From: an uncultured Bacteroidales bacterium
GTDB taxonomy: Bacteria > Bacteroidota > Bacteroidia > Bacteroidales > P3
DNA: 64,000 bases
Reading direction: 5' to 3'
NCBI GenBank assembly: GCA_900318665.1
Contig: ONLQ01000005.1
Span: 16,633-80,632, forward strand
Notes under the pieces: generated by a model
What the model was told of the DNA's origin: nothing
The model's input: only the letters and a program-made list of their open reading frames with translations
Databases searched by the model: none
Shown here: piece by piece, positions 43,378 to 51,325 of the stretch
How the letters are laid out: each line of letters starts with the position of its first letter
Numbering within the stretch: the stretch's first letter is position 1
Translations under genes and position numbers: made by a program

Positions 43378-44103
43378 TCAACTTTCCATTCTTCCTATCG
43401 CCGCCAGGCCTTCAAACACGAGGGTCGGCCTGTATTCGGCGTCGGCCATCTGTCCACACACAAACTCCCCTACTCCGCCGGTATAAATCACCGCTATGTC
43501 GCTGTTCTGACGGCGATAGTGGTCCACCATGCCCTCCACGGCGTAGCGTGTGCCGCATATAGCGCCGTCGAGCAGCGCCTCGTTCGTGCTACGACCCAAA
43601 GGCTGATAGTAGGCGGTATAGTCTATTTCGGGCAACGGCAGCCGCGCCGTATGCTGGTGCATGGCAAGCAACTGCAATTCGGCACTTGGCAGTATGGCGC
43701 CGCCTCTGTAAATGCCTTGCGCGTCGATATAGTCTATCGTGATGCAGGTGCCGGCATCTATCACCACACAGGCACGCCGACAGAGGTTCCATGCCCCGCA
43801 GGCAGCCACTATGCGGTCCTGCCCAAGGGTGGCGGGGGTGGCATAGTCGATGCCCGCCAAAGCCCCTTGCCGCACCACGCTGTCGGCGTCAACCTGACGC
43901 ACCTCGACGCCGAGCGCCGCAAGTTCTTCAAGGTGCCGCTCGGCCTTGCCTGTGGCACAGACTATGGCGCGCTTCGCATCGTGCTGCTCCACGACGTTAC
44001 GCCAGCAATCATCGGCAAGTATTCCACCGCTCATCAACTGCCACCGTTCGTCGGCGGCCATCCATTTCACCGATGTGTTGCCTATGTCAACCAGCAGATG
44101 CAT
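43378..44103 (-). CDS. coaX: Type III pantothenate kinase
   Basis: Phosphorylates pantothenate, the first committed step of CoA synthesis, as a dimer of ASKHA-fold subunits. Motifs: the phosphate-1 loop LVDIGNTSVKW with Asp6, GQDRIVAACGAWNL, VVIDAGTCITIDYID with the second Asp, and GGAILPSAELQLLAMHQHTARLP. CoaX lacks feedback control by CoA and needs a monovalent cation. Length 241 aa is normal. It lies 16 bp after pth and 24 bp before the barrel-protein gene. Confidence 0.94.
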   Translation of the reverse strand: MHLLVDIGNTSVKWMAADERWQLMSGGILADDCWRNVVEQHDAKRAIVCATGKAERHLEELAALGVEVRQVDADSVVRQGALAGIDYATPATLGQDRIVAACGAWNLCRRACVVIDAGTCITIDYIDAQGIYRGGAILPSAELQLLAMHQHTARLPLPEIDYTAYYQPLGRSTNEALLDGAICGTRYAVEGMVDHYRRQNSDIAVIYTGGVGEFVCGQMADAEYRPTLVFEGLAAIGRMES

Positions 44104-44119
44104 TATCTTTTTCCTACTT

Positions 44120-44680
44120 TCACTCGTTAAACATATTCATAGTGCGGTCGGCACCCTGCGTGGCAAAACTCTTCACCATCTCCACGGCACGCTCTATCTT
44201 GGGCTGCAACACCGCCATCTCGTCGGGAGCAAACTGTCCCAGCACATAGTCTATCTGTCTGCCACGGTTGAAGTTGTTGCCCACGCCTACGCGCAGACGG
44301 CAGTAGGCGTTGGTGCCGAGCACCGCCTCAATGTCGCCTAATCCGTTGTGGCCGCCGCCGCTGCCCTGCTTCTTCATGCGCAAGGTGCCCACGGGCAACG
44401 CTATGTCGTCAACCACCACCAGCACATTCTCCAGCGCCACCTTCTCGGCCTGCATCCAGTATTTCACTGCCTTGCCGCTCAGGTTCATATATGTAGTAGG
44501 CTTTATCACCACCAGCGTGCGTCCTTTGCAACGCACCTCGCAACGATAGGCATGGCGTTCCAACTGCCACTGCGCACCGGCATCTTTGGCCAACGCATCG
44601 ACCACCATAAAACCGCTGTTGTGGCGTGTGCCCTCATACTCTTCGCCCACATTGCCAAGTCCTACAACAAGATATTTCAT
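44120..44680 (-). CDS. pth: Peptidyl-tRNA hydrolase
   Basis: Releases tRNA from peptidyl-tRNA that drops off the ribosome. Motifs: YLVVGLGNVGEEYEGTRHN with catalytic His20, VIKPTTYMNLSGKAV, VVVDDIALPVG with the catalytic Asp, and GSGGGHNGLGDIEAVLG. The start at 44680 puts His at position 20 exactly as in E. coli Pth. An in-frame ATG at 44743 would add 21 residues (MMNLIKRLLGCCKSAAATSD), and the nearest -7-like box (44768-44761) lies only 18 bp above that ATG, so the longer form cannot be excluded. 187 aa as called. Confidence 0.92.
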   Translation of the reverse strand: MKYLVVGLGNVGEEYEGTRHNSGFMVVDALAKDAGAQWQLERHAYRCEVRCKGRTLVVIKPTTYMNLSGKAVKYWMQAEKVALENVLVVVDDIALPVGTLRMKKQGSGGGHNGLGDIEAVLGTNAYCRLRVGVGNNFNRGRQIDYVLGQFAPDEMAVLQPKIERAVEMVKSFATQGADRTMNMFNE

Positions 44681-44760
44681 ATCATCGCTGGTTGCGGCGG
44701 CTGACTTGCAGCATCCTAACAACCTTTTTATTAGGTTCATCACATAAAAATAATAATCTG

Positions 44761-44768
44761 CAAAGATA
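44761..44768 (-). promoter_or_regulatory. Possible -7 box for the pth-coaX-barrel-TPR-lptC run
   Basis: Minus-strand TATCTTTG (44768-44761) is a full match to TAnnTTTG; the -33 region is weak. It lies 81 bp before the called pth start and could drive the whole downstream envelope run. Confidence 0.5.
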
Positions 44769-44887
44769 CAACTTTTTCAGATATTAAACCGCCCCCATTG
44801 CAACCAGCAAAGCCACCGCAGCAAAAAGAGGCAAAAAGTCCTCAAAAATAAGAAAAGGGAAAGAATACAAAAATGCCTACGCGACAA

Positions 44888-45550
44888 TCAGATTGTCTTG
44901 CGCTTTCTTTGGCAATACCATTTGTAGGGGCAGGGGTACGGGCTTTCGCAATGGCCGCCCACGGCCGTTGTCGGCTCCTCGCCTTGCAACATCGACTTGA
45001 ACCGCTCTATGTTGGCCTCTATCTCTGCCGACTGCTGGCAGCAGTAGTCGAGTATGTCGGTCACGACAAACTGGCCGTCGCCGCCGTTGCCTACTATATT
45101 GAACGAGCCTATCCGCTCCACGCAGTGCGAGATGACATAATGCTGCACCGCAGCGTCGCGACGGAACACGTCTTTCACCTCGCTGTTGTTCTTCACCTCG
45201 AAGATGTCAATGGTGCCGTCGGCCGCTTTGCGCACCACGTCGGCCAGCACCAGCACGTCGTTGTAGAGGAACCCCGCCTCGAAAAGCACCACCTCGCCCT
45301 CCTGCGCCAGCAGGTCGGCCGTGGCCTGCGGATATTTGTCCATCTTGTAGCCCAGCACCTTGTCCATGGCAATGCCCATGGGATAGACGGCCTTGTAGGT
45401 GGCCTCAAACTCACGCCCACCTCTGAACAACGCCAGCGTCTCTGGCGAATAGCGTGCAAGTTTCGGGCTATAGACATCGTAATACAACGCCCTCTCGCAC
45501 TGCAATCCGCGAATATACTTGCTTTTAGTCAGGAGATAGGTCTTGGCCAT
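44888..45550 (-). CDS. Cas4/RecB-like PD-(D/E)XK nuclease with Fe-S cysteines
   Basis: 220 residues. It opens with LTKSKYIRGLQCERALYYDV, as in DUF2779 and other Cas4-related proteins, giving the N-terminal cysteine. The nuclease core is VLVLADVVRKA (metal Asp) followed by DIFEVKNNSEVK (Glu-x-Lys). Three C-terminal cysteines in GGHCESPYPCPYKWYC complete a four-Cys set able to hold a [4Fe-4S] cluster, as in Cas4 and AddB. No CRISPR repeats, cas genes or addA/recB-like helicase are nearby. It is a stand-alone nuclease of unknown role, in a gene order of ordinary housekeeping genes. The 137-bp gap upstream of pth and this gene's end shows nothing else. Confidence 0.75.
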   Translation of the reverse strand: MAKTYLLTKSKYIRGLQCERALYYDVYSPKLARYSPETLALFRGGREFEATYKAVYPMGIAMDKVLGYKMDKYPQATADLLAQEGEVVLFEAGFLYNDVLVLADVVRKAADGTIDIFEVKNNSEVKDVFRRDAAVQHYVISHCVERIGSFNIVGNGGDGQFVVTDILDYCCQQSAEIEANIERFKSMLQGEEPTTAVGGHCESPYPCPYKWYCQRKRKTI

Positions 45551-45561
45551 GACGGTGTTTT

Positions 45562-45607
45562 GAGAAAGAAAAGGCTTTCAGACGCAGCAATGGTGCGTCC
45601 GAAAGCC
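45562..45607 (-). terminator. Terminator after the transketolase C-terminal subunit gene
   Basis: On the minus strand GGCTTTCGGACGCA pairs with TGCGTCTGAAAGCC (one mismatch) around a 7-base loop (45573-45607), followed by TTTTCTTTCTC. It begins 21 bp after the stop at 45628. Confidence 0.85.
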
Positions 45608-45627
45608 CATAAGTGAAAAGTGGTTGT

Positions 45628-46581
45628 TTATTTGCGTTTCAGCACGGCGTGGACTTTTTCTATGATGTTGGCAGCACGCAGGCCATAGTTGGTGAGCATC
45701 TCGTCGGGGGTGCCGCTCTCACCAAACTTGTCGTCCACAGCCACATACTCCATCGGCGTGGGGCAGTGGAGAGCCAGCGTCTGTGCCACGCTGTCGCCCA
45801 GACCACCGTTGAACAGGTGCTCCTCGCAGGTCACCACGGCGCGGGTCTTCTTGGCACTCGCCACGATAGCCTCCACGTCGAGGGGCTTGATGGTGTGGAT
45901 ATTGATGACCTCGGCGCTGATGCCTTCTTTCTCAAGCATCTCGGCAGCCTGCAGGGCTTCCCACACAAGGTGGCCGCAGGCAAAGAGCGACACGTCTTTG
46001 CCCTCGTTGAGCATCTGTGCCTTGCCAATGGTGAAGGGGGCGTTCTCGTCGGTGAAGTTAGGCATCTTAGAGCGGCCAAGACGCAGATAGACAGGACCTT
46101 CGTGGCGTGCGGCAGCAATAGTGGCCTGCTTGGCCTGGTTGAAGTCGCAAGGCACCAGCACCGTCATATTGGGCAGAGCCTTCATCAGGGCTATGTCCTC
46201 CATGGTCTGGTGGGTAGCGCCGTCCTCGCCCAGCGAGATACCAGCGTGCGAGCCGCAAATCTTGACGTTCTTGTTGCTGTAAGCCAGCACCTGACGGATT
46301 TGGTCATAGACGCGTCCGGTGACGAACTCGGCAAAACCGCCGACAAAGGGGACCTTGCCGCAGAGTGAGAGACCGGCGGCGATGCCAACCATATTAGCCT
46401 CGGCAATGCCGCACTGCACAAAGCGGTCGGGATAAGCCTTGGCAAAGGCGTCCATCTTGACCGAGCCGCAAACGTCGGCAGTAAGAGCGACAACATTATT
46501 ATTCATGCGGCCAGCCTCAACAAGGCCTTCGCCCATGCCGGCACGCAGTTCTTTGCTTGATTTGTTTTCGTAGTGAGTCAT
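45628..46581 (-). CDS. Transketolase, C-terminal subunit
   Basis: Carries the pyrimidine-binding and C-terminal domains of a split transketolase of the pentose phosphate pathway. Motifs: GMGEGLVEAGRMNNNVVALTAD with the Glu that activates thiamine diphosphate, RFVQCGIAEANMVGIAAGLS, GSHAGISLGEDGATHQTMEDI and VVTCEEHLFNGGLGDSVA. Length 317 aa is normal for the half. The N-terminal half is encoded at 48802-49653 on the same strand, but two unrelated genes lie between them; half-genes are usually adjacent. The gene ends at a strong terminator. Confidence 0.93.
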   Translation of the reverse strand: MTHYENKSSKELRAGMGEGLVEAGRMNNNVVALTADVCGSVKMDAFAKAYPDRFVQCGIAEANMVGIAAGLSLCGKVPFVGGFAEFVTGRVYDQIRQVLAYSNKNVKICGSHAGISLGEDGATHQTMEDIALMKALPNMTVLVPCDFNQAKQATIAAARHEGPVYLRLGRSKMPNFTDENAPFTIGKAQMLNEGKDVSLFACGHLVWEALQAAEMLEKEGISAEVINIHTIKPLDVEAIVASAKKTRAVVTCEEHLFNGGLGDSVAQTLALHCPTPMEYVAVDDKFGESGTPDEMLTNYGLRAANIIEKVHAVLKRK

Positions 46582-46640
46582 ATTGTTGGTTGTTTTATTA
46601 TTATATCTTGTGGAGTGTTAATGGGGTTAATAGGCTTTAT

Positions 46641-46676
46641 GGGGATAATGGGGATAATGGGGATAATGGGGATAAT
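46641..46676. repeat. 9-bp tandem repeat, four exact copies
   Basis: The unit GGGGATAAT occurs four times in a row, 60-95 bp upstream of the transketolase C-terminal subunit start. It lies 12 bp beyond the stop of the four-helix-bundle gene. A related 9-bp pattern (CCCATTcga etc.) continues inside that gene. Confidence 0.9.
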
Positions 46677-46687
46677 GGGCATTACGG

Positions 46688-47290
46688 CTAACGCCCATTC
46701 GACCCATTTTGCCCATTCGGCCCATTGTTAAATCTATTTCGTTGCTGCCATGCCTTTCTCGCTCTATACATTTCTTCTTTAATACCTCCGTTCTCGAGAA
46801 AGTTTCTCTTCTGCCATTCTATAAGTCCCTTTATCAGCACATCACACTGGTGTATCAACGTAATGGCAATGTTGGCTATTGTCTCATCAGAGCGGTCTTT
46901 TATCTTCTCTCTGTAGATTACCGAGTCGAGATGTGTCTTGCAAAATTCTCTCGTCTGCACGCATCGCGGGTCATTGTACGACCACTGCTTTAAATCGCGC
47001 ACACGAAGATAGTCTTCATAGTCCAACAACAATTCGTGCAGTGATGCTCTATTAACGTTGGTCAACTTCAGTTCCATCTCCTTCGAAGTGACACCATCAA
47101 TATTTCCCTCCGCCAAGTTCTGCTTGCCACTCCGTGCTGCCTGAATCATCTGATCTATTGTGCGGTCGCCTTTAGACAAGAATTTATTTGCAAAGAAATA
47201 GGTTACATCATAGATGCATTCCGCCTTACGAAATGCCTTCAACGTCCTATAGTTGTTATCTTGCCTTAAAAATTCTTGATCACTTGTCAT
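46688..47290 (-). CDS. Four-helix-bundle protein related to 23S rRNA intervening-sequence proteins
   Basis: 200 residues. The central part has the four-helix-bundle pattern of the IVP/S23 family with a C-terminal suffix domain: RTLKAFRKAECIYDVTYFFANKFL, TIDQMIQAARSGKQNLAEGNID and RASLHELLLDYEDYLRVR. It is not inside an rRNA gene. Homologues are scattered through Bacteroidetes as single genes, and their role is unknown. The C-terminus is a tandem repeat encoded by a 9-bp unit, giving GPNGQNGSNGR. The gene is AT-richer than its neighbours and separates the halves of transketolase. Confidence 0.8.
   Translation of the reverse strand: MTSDQEFLRQDNNYRTLKAFRKAECIYDVTYFFANKFLSKGDRTIDQMIQAARSGKQNLAEGNIDGVTSKEMELKLTNVNRASLHELLLDYEDYLRVRDLKQWSYNDPRCVQTREFCKTHLDSVIYREKIKDRSDETIANIAITLIHQCDVLIKGLIEWQKRNFLENGGIKEEMYRARKAWQQRNRFNNGPNGQNGSNGR
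46694..46729 (-). repeat. Coding 9-bp tandem repeat at the end of the four-helix-bundle gene
   Basis: Four degenerate 9-bp units on the plus strand (CCCATTcga, CCCATTttg, CCCATTcgg, CCCATTgtt) encode the Asn-Gly-x tail of the protein. A different 9-bp array follows within 20 bp of its end. Confidence 0.85.
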
Positions 47291-47328
47291 GTTTACCTAT
47301 TCGCTGTTATGACTGCCGTTTTATTATT

Positions 47329-48774
47329 TCAGAAACTCAAGTGTTTCAATTCCGAGGTTTTTATTTTGAAGGACTGGGATTTTACTTGCTTGTAGTCTGT
47401 TGCCTGGCGGGGAGACATTATTATCTGGTAGTCGCCGGGCATTAGTAGCAGTCGTTCGCCCTGTTTGTCGCCAGCACCGCCTAAATCCACGTCGCATACC
47501 CATGTCAGATGGCCATTCTGGACGGCGAAGATGCTGCCTTCCATGGGCTGCTTGCCTTTGCTGATGGTCAGCATGCCTGGGGCTGGAATGTTGAGGTCGG
47601 TGGCGGCATCGCTGCGCACCTCCACGCCGAGCAGTTTGGTGGGCGGCGTGGTGAGAATCTCTATATCGTAAAATCCGGACCGATAGGCCACGTTGTCGCC
47701 CACGCTCTGGCGTGCCAGCACGCGCACGTCCTCATGGCAGTGCACCTGCACCTCGTAGGACGGCACGTTCCATGTGGTCTTGCCCGTCACCATGCGCACC
47801 GCCAGTGTGCCTTGGTCTATGCGCAACCGCTTGGTGGTGGTGCGGTTGGCGGCAAAACGACAGCCCACCAGCGTGGTCTCGGGCTTGGTGTAGAGCGTGA
47901 TGTTATAGGAGCCGAGCGGGTCTATGCTCAAGGTGTCGGTAGCGCCGTTGGTCTGGCATTGCAGCAGCGTAGCAAGGCGTGGCGCACCCGACAGGCTGTC
48001 GTAGAACACCACGGGAATGGTGGTCTCGTAGGCAAGGTCGTCGCTGTCGGTGAGTTTCAGCACCACCTTGGCGCGCTCCGACGACAGTCGCAGCACGTCA
48101 AACAGTGCGGCGGTATATTGTTCCTCGCTCTCCACCATGCGGAAATGTCCCGCGCAGGAGAGTCCGTGCTGGAAATTCTCTTTGCTGCCAATGCCTATGA
48201 TGAAGGTCTGCACCTTGGCGCCGCTCATCACCACCTGCTGAGTCATCTGGCAGATATTGCCAGCACATTCGTCAACGCCATCGGTGATGACAATCATGAT
48301 GTTATGGTCCGACTCTGGCTGTTCGAAATCGGCAAGGGCATCTAACAGCGCCTCGGCGGCGTTGCAGCCGCCGTTTGGCACGAGGGCCTTAATCTTGCCC
48401 TGCATACGGTAGAGGTTGTCGGGCCCGAAAGGCACCTCCAGCCGCGAGCCGTGCTCCTCGGCGTTGAGGTGGCCGAACACGCGCAGCGCCATATCTATGT
48501 CGGCGCGCTTGCCAATGCTGTCCACAAAGCGTAGCAGCACCGTCTGCGTCACCTTTATCTTGGCGTCGCTCTGCCATGTGTCCCACATGCTTTTCGAGCA
48601 GTCGAGCACCACGAGGATATGGCTTTTGTCGGCCTGCCGCGCCTTTTCGGGCTTTGCTTTCTCGCTCTTGGTCTTGGCCTGCTTGGCCGACACCTTGCCC
48701 GTCTTCTGCGCCTGCACAGGGGCGGCGAGAAGCACGGCAAGAACAACAGCCAGGACAAAGGCAAAAGACCTCAT
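47329..48774 (-). CDS. Exported von Willebrand factor A-domain protein
   Basis: 481 residues. Signal peptide (SFAFVLAVVLAVLLAAPVQAQ), a Lys/Ala-rich linker, then a VWA domain with a complete MIDAS: LDCSKSMW (Asp58, Ser60, Ser62), NGGCNAAEALLDAL (Thr-equivalent region) and VITDGVDECAGN (Asp). The C-terminal half has several beta-sandwich-like repeats (DTLSIDPLGSYNITLYTKPE; DIEILTTPPTKLLGVEV). VWA domains bind ligands through a metal; the partner is unknown. It lies 27 bp after the transketolase N-terminal half on the same strand. Codon use matches the core genome. Confidence 0.85.
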   Translation of the reverse strand: MRSFAFVLAVVLAVLLAAPVQAQKTGKVSAKQAKTKSEKAKPEKARQADKSHILVVLDCSKSMWDTWQSDAKIKVTQTVLLRFVDSIGKRADIDMALRVFGHLNAEEHGSRLEVPFGPDNLYRMQGKIKALVPNGGCNAAEALLDALADFEQPESDHNIMIVITDGVDECAGNICQMTQQVVMSGAKVQTFIIGIGSKENFQHGLSCAGHFRMVESEEQYTAALFDVLRLSSERAKVVLKLTDSDDLAYETTIPVVFYDSLSGAPRLATLLQCQTNGATDTLSIDPLGSYNITLYTKPETTLVGCRFAANRTTTKRLRIDQGTLAVRMVTGKTTWNVPSYEVQVHCHEDVRVLARQSVGDNVAYRSGFYDIEILTTPPTKLLGVEVRSDAATDLNIPAPGMLTISKGKQPMEGSIFAVQNGHLTWVCDVDLGGAGDKQGERLLLMPGDYQIIMSPRQATDYKQVKSQSFKIKTSELKHLSF

Positions 48775-48801
48775 ACAGACAGATACGGATTATGGTGCCA
48801 A

Positions 48802-49653
48802 TCAATAGTCGCCAAGGGCTGTCTCGCCTATCTGTGCGAGGGCTTTGGGCAGGTCGTCGGCGCTCAGCACGGCACCATGGTATTTGTTGGTGTCCTGCAT
48901 GAAATCGACGCCGTAGCCCATCTTGGTGGTCAGTATTACCGCCACGGGGCTGCCCTTGCCGCTCATGGCCTTGGCCTTAGCCATGCCGTCGAGCACCTGC
49001 TGCATATCGTTGCCGTTGTCAATGACAACCACGTTCCATTTGAAGGCTTCAAACTTGGCTTTGAGGTCGCCGAGGTCCATCACGTCGTCCACGGTGCCGT
49101 CAATCTGCTGGTGGTTGTAGTCCACGGTAGCAATGAGGTTGTCCACGCCCTTGTCGCCGGCAAACATCACGGCCTCCCATATCTGGCCTTCTTCCAGTTC
49201 GCCGTCGCCGTGCATGGTATAGACGATGTGTTTGTCGCCCGTCATCTTCTTGCCCAGTGCGGCGCCAATGCCCACCGACATACCTTGACCCAGCGAGCCG
49301 CTGGCCATGCGAATGCCAGGCAGGCCGTGAGCCGTGGAGGGGTGACCCTGCAGGCGGGTGCCGTATTTGCGGAAGGTTGCCAACTCGCTGACGGGGAAAA
49401 AGCCGCGACGCGCCATAGTGCTATAGATGACCGGCGTGATGTGTCCCTGCGACACGAAGAGCATGTCCTCGCCCTCGCCGCTCATGGTGAAGTGGCTGGG
49501 CTCGTGCTCCATAAGGTTGAACTGCATGGCGGTGAACCATTCCGTGGTGCCCAGCGAGCCGCCCGGATGGCCGCTCTTGGCAGCCGTAGTCATACGAAGA
49601 ATATCCCTACGCACCTGCGTAGCAATAGTTTGTAGTTCCTGTAGTGTTTTCAT
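48802..49653 (-). CDS. Transketolase, N-terminal subunit
   Basis: The thiamine-diphosphate (pyrophosphate) domain of a split transketolase. Motifs: MTTAAKSGHPGGSLG with the active-site His, VSQGHITPVIYSTMARRG, the TPP motif GDGELEEGQIWEAVMF ending in NLIATVDYN, and TTKMGYGVDFM. Length 283 aa is normal for the half. It needs the C-terminal subunit encoded at 45628-46581 for activity. Probably the promoter-proximal gene of a four-gene run ending at the terminator at 45562-45607. Confidence 0.94.
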   Translation of the reverse strand: MKTLQELQTIATQVRRDILRMTTAAKSGHPGGSLGTTEWFTAMQFNLMEHEPSHFTMSGEGEDMLFVSQGHITPVIYSTMARRGFFPVSELATFRKYGTRLQGHPSTAHGLPGIRMASGSLGQGMSVGIGAALGKKMTGDKHIVYTMHGDGELEEGQIWEAVMFAGDKGVDNLIATVDYNHQQIDGTVDDVMDLGDLKAKFEAFKWNVVVIDNGNDMQQVLDGMAKAKAMSGKGSPVAVILTTKMGYGVDFMQDTNKYHGAVLSADDLPKALAQIGETALGDY

Positions 49654-49688
49654 TATTTTGATGTTATTTTATTTCTTGTCTTGCAATC

Positions 49689-50105
49689 TCATTGCCCTAT
49701 CTTGAACACATATTGACGGCTGTTTTGGTCAACGGCGAAGAGTTCGTTGCCGTGGCGAGTGCAGGTCACGGTGTAGGTGTTCTCGTGCGAGTCCTGAATG
49801 ACGCCGGTGCCACGGTCGCCGTTCATAGTCACATGGCCCCACACGTCGCCTTTCTCGTCAAACGAGGAGACATAGAATGTCTCGCCTTTGCCTTTGGGCT
49901 GTGCCGCCTTGGCAGCGGGCTTGGGGGCGGGAGCCACCACGGGTTCGGGTTCCGGCTCGTCGGCTATGGGTTCTATCTCCACGGTGTCTATAATCACCTG
50001 CGGCGCCGTTTCGTTCACCACGGCGGGGTCGGTTTTCGACTTGCAGCCAGCAAAAGCAACCAGTGCCACTGCACAAAGAGCAATCAATATGTTACGAGTT
50101 TTCAT
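49689..50105 (-). CDS. Small lipoprotein with a Pro/Ala-rich linker
   Basis: 139 residues from the start at 50105, which begins a standard lipoprotein signal (MKTRNILIALCAVALVAFAGC, Cys21). An acidic Pro-rich linker (EPIADEPEPEPVVAPAPKP) and a small beta domain follow, with KGETFYVSSFDEKGDVWGHV and GNELFAVDQNSRQYVFKIGQ. The domain looks like an SH3-like or Ig-like small beta fold, which I cannot identify. An in-frame ATG 25 codons upstream lacks a signal sequence and was rejected. It stands alone, with a hairpin upstream, and is probably a minor envelope lipoprotein. Confidence 0.78.
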   Translation of the reverse strand: MKTRNILIALCAVALVAFAGCKSKTDPAVVNETAPQVIIDTVEIEPIADEPEPEPVVAPAPKPAAKAAQPKGKGETFYVSSFDEKGDVWGHVTMNGDRGTGVIQDSHENTYTVTCTRHGNELFAVDQNSRQYVFKIGQ

Positions 50106-50153
50106 AATGGAATGGTTTTTATTCGTTTGTTTTATCAAGCATTTACAAAAATG

Positions 50154-50161
50154 CAAATTTA
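50154..50161 (-). promoter_or_regulatory. Possible -7 box of the small lipoprotein gene
   Basis: Minus-strand TAAATTTG (50161-50154) matches TAnnTTTG; TTTG (50181-50178) lies upstream at a short 16-bp spacing. Confidence 0.4.
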
Positions 50162-50203
50162 CATCTTTTTTTGATAACAAATTAGACTAATTTCCCCCAT
50201 CAA

Positions 50204-50242
50204 CAGCCAAGCCGCTTGGAGCGTACTCCAAACGGCTTGGCT
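50204..50242. terminator. Strong hairpin after the outer-membrane barrel gene
   Basis: CAGCCAAGCCG (50204-50214) pairs with CGGCTTGGCTG (50232-50242), with an inner TTGGAG/CTCCAA stem. It lies 40 bp past the stop of the barrel gene on the minus strand; the T-rich side is on the plus strand, so termination of minus-strand transcripts may be partial. Confidence 0.7.
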
Positions 50243-50282
50243 GGTTTCTTTTCAGAGGAAGTCTGTTCTCTCTGCTGTAGCG

Positions 50283-51184
50283 TTACTCCTGCGGGGAGAC
50301 CACTTTCTTCTCCCCTACTCCGTAGTGGTAGGCTATGCGGATGCCAAACTCGGTGTAGCCGATTTTCTCCACCAGCGCGGTGGTCGAGGGCTGCGCCGTG
50401 CTCACGCGGTTGCGAGACAGCGTCATGGGCTGGTTCTTGCCGTCAGGGCTGTTCTGCGTCAGCGCGTAGCGGCCATAGAGACCCAGCGAGATGGCGTTGC
50501 GGTCGTCCATGCGGAATCTGTAACCCGCCTCGGCTGCCAGCATCACGGCCAACTGATGTCTTCCGACTGGAAGGTGCTGCCTACGCGGCTGTCGGGCAAC
50601 TGCACCGGCACGTCGGGCAGCATCACGCCAGCGGTGGTCAGTTCGGTCATCACATAGTCGGTCTCGCCATAGGAGTGGCTACCATAGTTGGTGATTGCCG
50701 TGGCGAGGGAGACGCCGATGTTGGCATAGATGTCGTTAAAGTTGAGCGACAGACGGATGGGTATCTCGACCAGCGACATGGTGCGGGTCTCGCTCACCGT
50801 CTCAGTGGTGGAGCGCAGTCTCACGCCGGTGTTGCCGCCAGCAATGCCCGCCACGGGCAGCGTGCCCTCAAAGACGGTGCTGAATTTCTCGCTCTCCTGC
50901 GTGTTGCTCATGTAGGTCAGTTTCAAACCTGCCGAAACGCCTATGGTCTTGTTAAACCAGTAGGTGTAGTCGCCACCGAAGCCGACGGCGTAGCCAAATT
51001 TGCTGTTCCAGTCGGCGTCGCCACCCTTGAAAGGCGTGGCGGCAGCGCCAGGATAGAACGCGACAGTAACTTCGTTCAATGGAAGTTCCTCGGGGGCCAG
51101 GGCGTTCTGCGCCTGCAGCGTGCGGGAGCCTGCTCCCAGCATCACCACGGCCAGCGCGCCTATTATGAATTGTTTTGTGTTCAT
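50283..51184 (-). pseudogene. Outer-membrane beta-barrel protein gene with a single frameshift
   Basis: Reads in two overlapping frames. The first part (51184 to 50543, 213 residues) has a signal peptide (QFIIGALAVVMLGAGSRTLQAQ) and barrel strands (FGYAVGFGGDYTYWFNK, TIGVSAGLKLTYMSN, SLVEIPIRLSLNFNDIYANI), ending abruptly after EDISWP. The second part (to 50283) continues the barrel (VMLAAEAGYRFRMDDRNAIS, YTEFGIRIAYHYGVGEKK). Adding one C near 50550 on the plus strand would join them as EDISWAVMLAAEAG. So either the gene is inactivated, or the read lost a base. Intact length would be about 300 aa. Function unassigned. Confidence 0.8.
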
Positions 51185-51201
51185 GTATATGTGTTTTGTG
51201 T

Positions 51202-51323
51202 GATTTGTGATCTGTGAACTGTTATCTGATTTGTGATCTGTTATCTGTGATCTGTTATCTGTGACCTGTTATCTGTGACCTGATTTGTGATCACTGTTCA
51301 CTGATCACTATTCACTGATTACT
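51202..51323. repeat. Degenerate 7-bp tandem repeat array upstream of the barrel gene
   Basis: About 17 heptamers related to GATCTGT/TATCTGT with two 6-bp phase slips, giving way to GATCACT/ATTCACT near the giant gene. It fills the gap between the giant T9SS gene's 3' end and the barrel gene's start. Confidence 0.85.
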
Positions 51324-51325
51324 CT

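Noticed and set aside
46641-46676. Short tandem repeats considered as a CRISPR array
   Set aside because: The units are head-to-tail with no spacers; the same holds for the arrays at 51202-51323 and 58721-58830. No cas genes are present apart from a lone Cas4-like nuclease.
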